The notes under the pieces are model-generated. The model worked only from the letters and a program-made list of their open reading frames with translations, searched no databases and was not told the origin of the DNA. From JAAYYM01 sp964631375 (lineage in GTDB: Bacteria > Bacillota > Clostridia > Lachnospirales > Lachnospiraceae): 38,035 nucleotides of DNA. This document shows, piece by piece, positions 33,586 through 38,035 of this stretch (position 1 is the stretch's first letter; the number at the start of each line of letters is the position of its first letter). The stretch lies in assembly GCA_964631375.1 (NCBI GenBank), contig CAZVYQ010000026.1, positions 1 through 38,035 on the forward strand. The letters are read 5' to 3'. Both the position numbers and the translations under genes were made by a program.

Positions 33586-35037
33586 TTATGATTGCAGCAA
33601 TTCGATTCCTTTCCTGATTCTATTCAGTGATTCTTCCTTGCCCAATAACTCCATCAATTCAGTGGCTCCACCCGGTGTCATCTGTTTACCTGAAACAGCT
33701 GTTCTGATCGGCCACATTACATATCCGTTTTTGCAGCCCTTTTGCTCAATATAGTGTAACAGCACAGCATACAGAGCATCATTGTGATAATCCTCCTGCT
33801 GTTCCAGAACCGGCAATATTTCTGTCAAAACCTCCAATGAAGAAGCCAGATCTGTTTTCATCTTTTTATGAATATACATACCGGGATCATAATCCGGCAG
33901 TTTTTCAAAGAAATCTATGTGTTCCTTAATATCCTCATAGGTTTCAATACGGGATTGTACCATCTTAGCTATTTTTCTATCATCAAGTTCCTTATGGATT
34001 ACTTCTTTGATATATGGTAAAGCTTTCTCATAAAACACATCCGAATCCATAGCCTTCATATATTCGCCATTCATCCATTTCAACTTCGTATAGTCAAATA
34101 CGGCGGGGGATTTGCTCATATGATGATAATCAAATTTTTCGATTAGTTCTTTCAGACTCATGATCTCCTGATTGTCTTCAGGACTCCACCCAAGCAATGC
34201 CACAAAGTTCACCACCGCATCAGATAAGAATCCCTGATCAATCAAATCCTCATACGATGAATGTCCTGATCGTTTGGACAGCTTATGGTGTTCCTCATCT
34301 GTAATCAATGGACAATGTACATATACCGGTACTTCCCATCCAAATGCTTCATATAGTCTGTTGTATTTCGGTGAAGACGATAAATACTCATTGCCTCTGA
34401 CCACATGCGTAATCCCCATCAAATGATCATCCACAACATTAGCAAAATTATAAGTAGGATATCCATCCGACTTGATTAGGATCATATCATCCAGCTCGGC
34501 ATTATCCACCTCAATATCTCCATAGATCTCATCATGAAATGTAGTGGTTCCCTCGGGATGATTGTTCTGACGAATAACAAACGGGAGTCCGGCTTTTAGA
34601 TTGTTCTCAATTTCTTCTTTTGAAAGTCCAAGACAGTGCTTATCATATACATTGATTTCCTTGCCGTCAATGATCTGTGTCAGAGAAGCAAGTCTCTCTT
34701 TATCACAAAAGCAGTAATATGCCTCTCCCTTTTGGATCAGCTGCTTAGCATAGTCCATATAAATACCCGCTGCCTGACGTTCACTCTGAACATATGGACC
34801 GTAGCCACCATCCTTATCAGGTCCTTCATCATGAACAAGTCCTGTCTTTTGCAACGTTCTGTATATAATATCAACAGCACCCTCGACGAACCGCTCCTGA
34901 TCCGTATCCTCGATTCGAAGGATAAAATCACCACCCTCATGTTTTGTAATCAGGTATGCATAGAGTGCTGTCCTCAGATTACCCACATGCATCCTTCCTG
35001 TCGGGCTTGGTGCAAAACGCGTTCTGATCTTTTTCAT
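33586..35037 (-). CDS. gltX: Glutamyl-tRNA synthetase
   Basis: A 483-residue class I synthetase. The HIGH-type motif is PSPTGRMHVGNLRT (HVGN at 17-20) and the KMSKS loop is HHKLSKRSGH. CFCDKERL is present in place of a zinc site. It charges tRNA with glutamate and, in organisms that use GatCAB, probably also tRNA-Gln; the sequence alone does not decide. Start and hydrogenase stop share ATGA (35034-35037). Confidence 0.97.
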   Translation of the reverse strand: MKKIRTRFAPSPTGRMHVGNLRTALYAYLITKHEGGDFILRIEDTDQERFVEGAVDIIYRTLQKTGLVHDEGPDKDGGYGPYVQSERQAAGIYMDYAKQLIQKGEAYYCFCDKERLASLTQIIDGKEINVYDKHCLGLSKEEIENNLKAGLPFVIRQNNHPEGTTTFHDEIYGDIEVDNAELDDMILIKSDGYPTYNFANVVDDHLMGITHVVRGNEYLSSSPKYNRLYEAFGWEVPVYVHCPLITDEEHHKLSKRSGHSSYEDLIDQGFLSDAVVNFVALLGWSPEDNQEIMSLKELIEKFDYHHMSKSPAVFDYTKLKWMNGEYMKAMDSDVFYEKALPYIKEVIHKELDDRKIAKMVQSRIETYEDIKEHIDFFEKLPDYDPGMYIHKKMKTDLASSLEVLTEILPVLEQQEDYHNDALYAVLLHYIEQKGCKNGYVMWPIRTAVSGKQMTPGGATELMELLGKEESLNRIRKGIELLQS

Positions 35038-36530
35038 CTTTCTTCCTCCGGTATCTTTTCTTTTGCCTGTTCCTTAAATTTCAGTACATTCTTGGTTGCT
35101 TCTGATATCGGAATGTTCGTTCCCGCTCCTGCAACACATCCACCCGGACATGCCATTCCTTCGATCAGACAGCCGTTCTTCCTTCCTGCCTTTGCCAACA
35201 TCAACATTTTCTTGCAATCTGCCAGCCCCTCTGCATGTTCAATATGAACTTCTGTATCAGGATAATACGCGTTGATACAATCCTCTATTGCCTGTGCGAC
35301 ACCACCTGCAACACCATAGCCTCTGCCGGCCCCTGTCGCATCCTCGATTTCTTCTCCGATGATCTCTCCTTGCAATAGTCCTTTTGCATCAAACATGCCA
35401 GCCAGTTCTTCAAATGTAATCACAAAATCTACATCTGATCTGACTGTTTTACGACTCGCCTCCAACTTTTTCGCTGCACATGGTCCGATAAACACCACAC
35501 TTGCATCAGGATGTCTTTCCTTGATATATCGTGCGGTAGCTACCATTGGTGTCAGTTCTCTGGAAATGGAGTCTATTGTTTCCGGAAACAGTTTTTTTGC
35601 CATCATGGCCCATGATGGACAACATGAGGTCAACAAAAATGGGAGTTCGCCGGTCGTTACCTTATCGACATAATGCTTTGCTTCGGCCATGGCACCCACA
35701 TCTGCACCGATGGCTGTTTCGTATACTTCCGCAAATCCCAATTCTTTGATTGCACTTTTCAACATCTGCGGTGTAACCTGATTACCAAACTGTCCTACAA
35801 ACGCAGGAGCGATCTCAGCAATGATCTCTTTTCCTGACTGCATTGCACGAATCAGCTGAAAAATCTGTGATTTATCTGCTATGGCACCAAACGGACAGCT
35901 TACCATACACATTCCACAGGACACACATCGATCCGGATTGATAGATGCTCTTCCATATTCATCGCTTTCTATTGCATTAACCCCACATGCCTCCATACAA
36001 GGACGCATACGATGTGTGATCGCATCATACGGACATACAGCTTTACATTTACCACACTTCACACATTTTTCCTGATCAATATGTGACTTTCCATCCTTAA
36101 AATATATGGCATCCTTAGGACACACTTCCTTACATGGACGTGCCACGCACCCCATACAATGACTTGTAACAGAATACTCATTAACAGGACAGGCATTGCA
36201 TGCTGATGGAATCACCTGCATCAGTGGAGGTTCATAATATTTCTCAGCTATGTTGCTCTCTTCCACTCCCTGTGATACATGCACCGGTTGATTTTCCGGA
36301 CGCAATGACATACCCATAGCGAGACGGCAATGCTCTCTTGCAACTGCCCTCTCGCGATAGATGTTCTCCCAAAACTCCGGTTCATCTGCCTGAACAATTT
36401 TGTAGGGTAACGCTTCGATATCATCTATGATATTCTTGGATGTGTATGCCAGATTGGCGATTTCTTTGAATATTTGTCTCCTGTATTTTCTAACCTGGGT
36501 ATCTATTCCCCTAATATTACTGCTCATCAT
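35034..36530 (-). CDS. Soluble [FeFe]-hydrogenase, group-B-like
   Basis: A 498-residue protein. Fe-S sites: C125-x2-C128-x4-C133-x3-C137, C156-x2-C159-x2-C162-x3-C166, C178/C182, and C202-x2-C205-x2-C208-x3-C212. The H-cluster motifs follow: L1 TSCCPSW (301-307), L2 GPCAAKKLE (from 349), L3 EGMACPGGC (457-465). All ligand cysteines (C304, C351, C461, C465) and the proton-relay cysteine C303 are present. L2 starts with G instead of the usual M, L3 lacks the GGGQP end (VAGAGTN), and there is no HydABC-type N-terminus, which suits the monomeric group B enzymes of gut Clostridia. It probably couples ferredoxin to H2. It lies 15 bases after the chemoreceptor gene. Confidence 0.88.
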   Translation of the reverse strand: MMSSNIRGIDTQVRKYRRQIFKEIANLAYTSKNIIDDIEALPYKIVQADEPEFWENIYRERAVAREHCRLAMGMSLRPENQPVHVSQGVEESNIAEKYYEPPLMQVIPSACNACPVNEYSVTSHCMGCVARPCKEVCPKDAIYFKDGKSHIDQEKCVKCGKCKAVCPYDAITHRMRPCMEACGVNAIESDEYGRASINPDRCVSCGMCMVSCPFGAIADKSQIFQLIRAMQSGKEIIAEIAPAFVGQFGNQVTPQMLKSAIKELGFAEVYETAIGADVGAMAEAKHYVDKVTTGELPFLLTSCCPSWAMMAKKLFPETIDSISRELTPMVATARYIKERHPDASVVFIGPCAAKKLEASRKTVRSDVDFVITFEELAGMFDAKGLLQGEIIGEEIEDATGAGRGYGVAGGVAQAIEDCINAYYPDTEVHIEHAEGLADCKKMLMLAKAGRKNGCLIEGMACPGGCVAGAGTNIPISEATKNVLKFKEQAKEKIPEEER

Positions 36531-36545
36531 TCAACATATTCCTTA

Positions 36546-38011
36546 CTACATCTTGGATAACTGCTCCATCTCAGATTTCAATGCAAGGATTGCGTGGTTG
36601 ACTTCCTCTGTAACAGTTCTGTTCTGCTCTGTTACATCCAGCGTTTGCTGACTTCCCGCCGTAACCTCTTCGCTGACTGCCGAGATTGTATGAATGCTCT
36701 CTACGATCTGGGCATTTGCTTCGTTGATCTTTGTTATCTGAGACTCCTGTACCTTTGCCTGCTCTGATACAGTTTCTACAGTTTCCTTAATGTCATTAAA
36801 ATTCTTACCTACTTCTGATATGGTCTCATTTTGCTTCTGAGAGATCTGTGTCATTTCATTGATTGCCTCTGCGACAGAGGTGACCTCTCCACGAAGTTCA
36901 TCGATGAGTACTCTAATATTCTCCGTTGCCTCTTTTGTTTGATTGGCAAGTCCATTGATCTCATCTGCAACAACAGCAAAACCACGTCCGGCATCACCGG
37001 CTCTTGCTGCCTCAATTGAAGCATTTAATGCTAACAGATTGGTTTGATTTGCAATTCCATGAATAATGGAAATAATATCAATCGCCTGTGCGGTACGCTC
37101 CTCCAGCCTTTCTGCCTTCTGTGAAACCAACATACTTTTTCACGAGTCGTTTCGGCTCCCGCATCCAGTTCTTCCATTCGTCCAATGCCTGCCAGTACGG
37201 ATTCTGTCGTCTTCTGTGTCAGATCCATAATTCCTGATGCAATCGTAACCGCTGTCTCAATATGCTCCTGAATCTGACTTGTCTTCTCCAATTGTTCCTG
37301 TATAGATTCAGCTGTCTGAGCAGAACTGGAAGCCACCTCCTGCATGGAGGATGTCGTAGTGACAGCAGACGCTGTTATCTGTCCCATGCTTCCTGTAATC
37401 TCATGAGTATGAATGCTGATATTCTGTGCTACTTCCTGTATGGCATGTAGCATTTCATTCTGCTTATCTTCACGTTCCTTGAGCTGATTGATCTTAAATT
37501 GATTAATCTGTGCCGATACCTTGGTTGCAACAATCGTCAGAACCATACATAATAATATTGCTGCAATCTGTATCTCATAGTCAGCCATTATGTCTGCACT
37601 CACAGATTCGCTCTTAGTTATATTATAAACGATACTGATCACATTGCCAATCACTGAAGTGATAGCAAATCCAACCAATAGATTAACATCATTGCATAGC
37701 ATTAATAATGACAAAATTGGTAAAACATATGTAAATACGAGAATTGTATCACTCGTTAATAAGACAAAAATGTAAAACAAAACATATCCATAAGCAACAA
37801 TATAGCGTAACTTGCCACTTTCCTGATCTATCCGATAGAGGATCACACCTGCTACATAGGGAATGGCGGCTATCAGCAAAAAGATGACTAGATAACCAAA
37901 CGTTCTGGCTCCCTTTAGGAACTCAAGCAGATAAGCCAGAAACAGGATCAGGTTTACAACGCCCCAGCCAGTGAGCAGTGCTTTGTTTACTTTTGTCTTC
38001 TCATTCAGCAT
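36546..38011 (-). pseudogene. Methyl-accepting chemotaxis protein, split by a one-base frameshift
   Basis: Two overlapping frames make one 488-residue receptor. The first (38011 to about 37136) has five to six membrane helices with almost no extracytoplasmic loop (residues 12-175) and then the start of the signalling coil. The second (about 37135 to 36546) carries the conserved hairpin tip IANQTNLLALNASIEAARAG with GDAGRGFAVVADEI. Frame 1 reads ...AETTREK then drifts into an unrelated tail; frame 2 continues SMLVSQKAERLEER. The break sits in five A residues (minus strand, 37140-37136); one more A would restore the frame. Start: ATG 38011 with AAGGGGG 8 bases upstream. It could be a sequencing error, a real mutation, phase variation, or a -1 ribosomal slip. 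Confidence 0.88.
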
Positions 38012-38035
38012 ACATATGTCCCCCTTTTCAGTTGT

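Noticed and set aside
34636..35247. Plus-strand frame of 203 codons
   Set aside because: It lies opposite gltX and the hydrogenase gene, both unmistakable; it has no domain signature and is a shadow frame.
36546..37133. Separate short chemoreceptor starting at the internal ATG 37133
   Set aside because: It would lack the membrane part and has no clear ribosome binding site; one inserted A joins it smoothly to the upstream frame.

Overview
The window is chromosomal DNA from an anaerobic, low-GC Firmicute, most likely a member of the Lachnospiraceae (Clostridia). The evidence is combined: a Rex redox repressor, alanine racemase next to a MazF/EndoA ribonuclease, a soluble [FeFe]-hydrogenase with Fe-S domains, a GGGtGRT/NifU-like pair, feoA-feoB followed by a tiny Cys-rich FeoB-associated protein, many c-di-GMP enzymes, and AGGAGG-type ribosome binding sites. 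Every protein gene I accept lies on the minus strand. The only plus-strand gene is a tRNA-Thr(CGT). Genes are packed tightly, with many 4-base ATGA overlaps, so most of the window reads as a few long transcripts running right to left.

From right to left: (1) 38.0-26.4 kb holds a chemoreceptor gene broken by a one-base frameshift, a group-B-like [FeFe]-hydrogenase, gltX, a UvrD/PcrA-type helicase, rex, an unknown coiled-coil protein, the NAD(P)HX repair enzyme, alr, mazF and a CorC-type CBS protein. (2) 26.3-21.3 kb holds yebC behind a strong promoter with a palindrome in its spacer, a protein with a conserved Cys motif, a large membrane protein resembling GT-C glycosyltransferases, a ClpP-like serine protease and a LysR regulator. 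(3) 21.2-16.4 kb holds metY translationally coupled to azlC-azlD, then feoA-feoB and a 47-residue Cys-rich membrane protein that is easily missed. (4) 16.36-16.08 kb is a compact repeat element made of nested hairpins, a 24-bp perfect inverted repeat and three 25-bp tandem repeats. It abuts the 3' end of the tRNA and also contains a bidirectional terminator-like hairpin.

(5) 15.8-8.7 kb holds a large c-di-GMP phosphodiesterase-type protein, argH, asd and a second EAL protein. (6) 8.7-1.05 kb holds a DUF234-type AAA ATPase, a polar amino acid ABC transporter (binding protein, permease, ATPase), topoisomerase III, a hexapeptide acyltransferase-like protein and a diguanylate cyclase. (7) 0.93-0 kb holds a NifU-like scaffold protein and the start of a GGGtGRT protein, cut by the window edge.

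Themes are second-messenger signalling (one likely cyclase and two likely phosphodiesterases within 15 kb), redox and Fe-S metabolism (hydrogenase, Rex, NAD(P)HX repair, Feo, NifU-like) and amino acid metabolism and transport (asd, argH, metY, azlCD, polar amino acid ABC). I see no phage, insertion sequence, CRISPR array or classic defence island. The least explained items are the tRNA-adjacent repeat element, the GGGtGRT/NifU-like pair, the Cys-motif protein beside the membrane protein, and the coiled-coil gene between rex and nnr.
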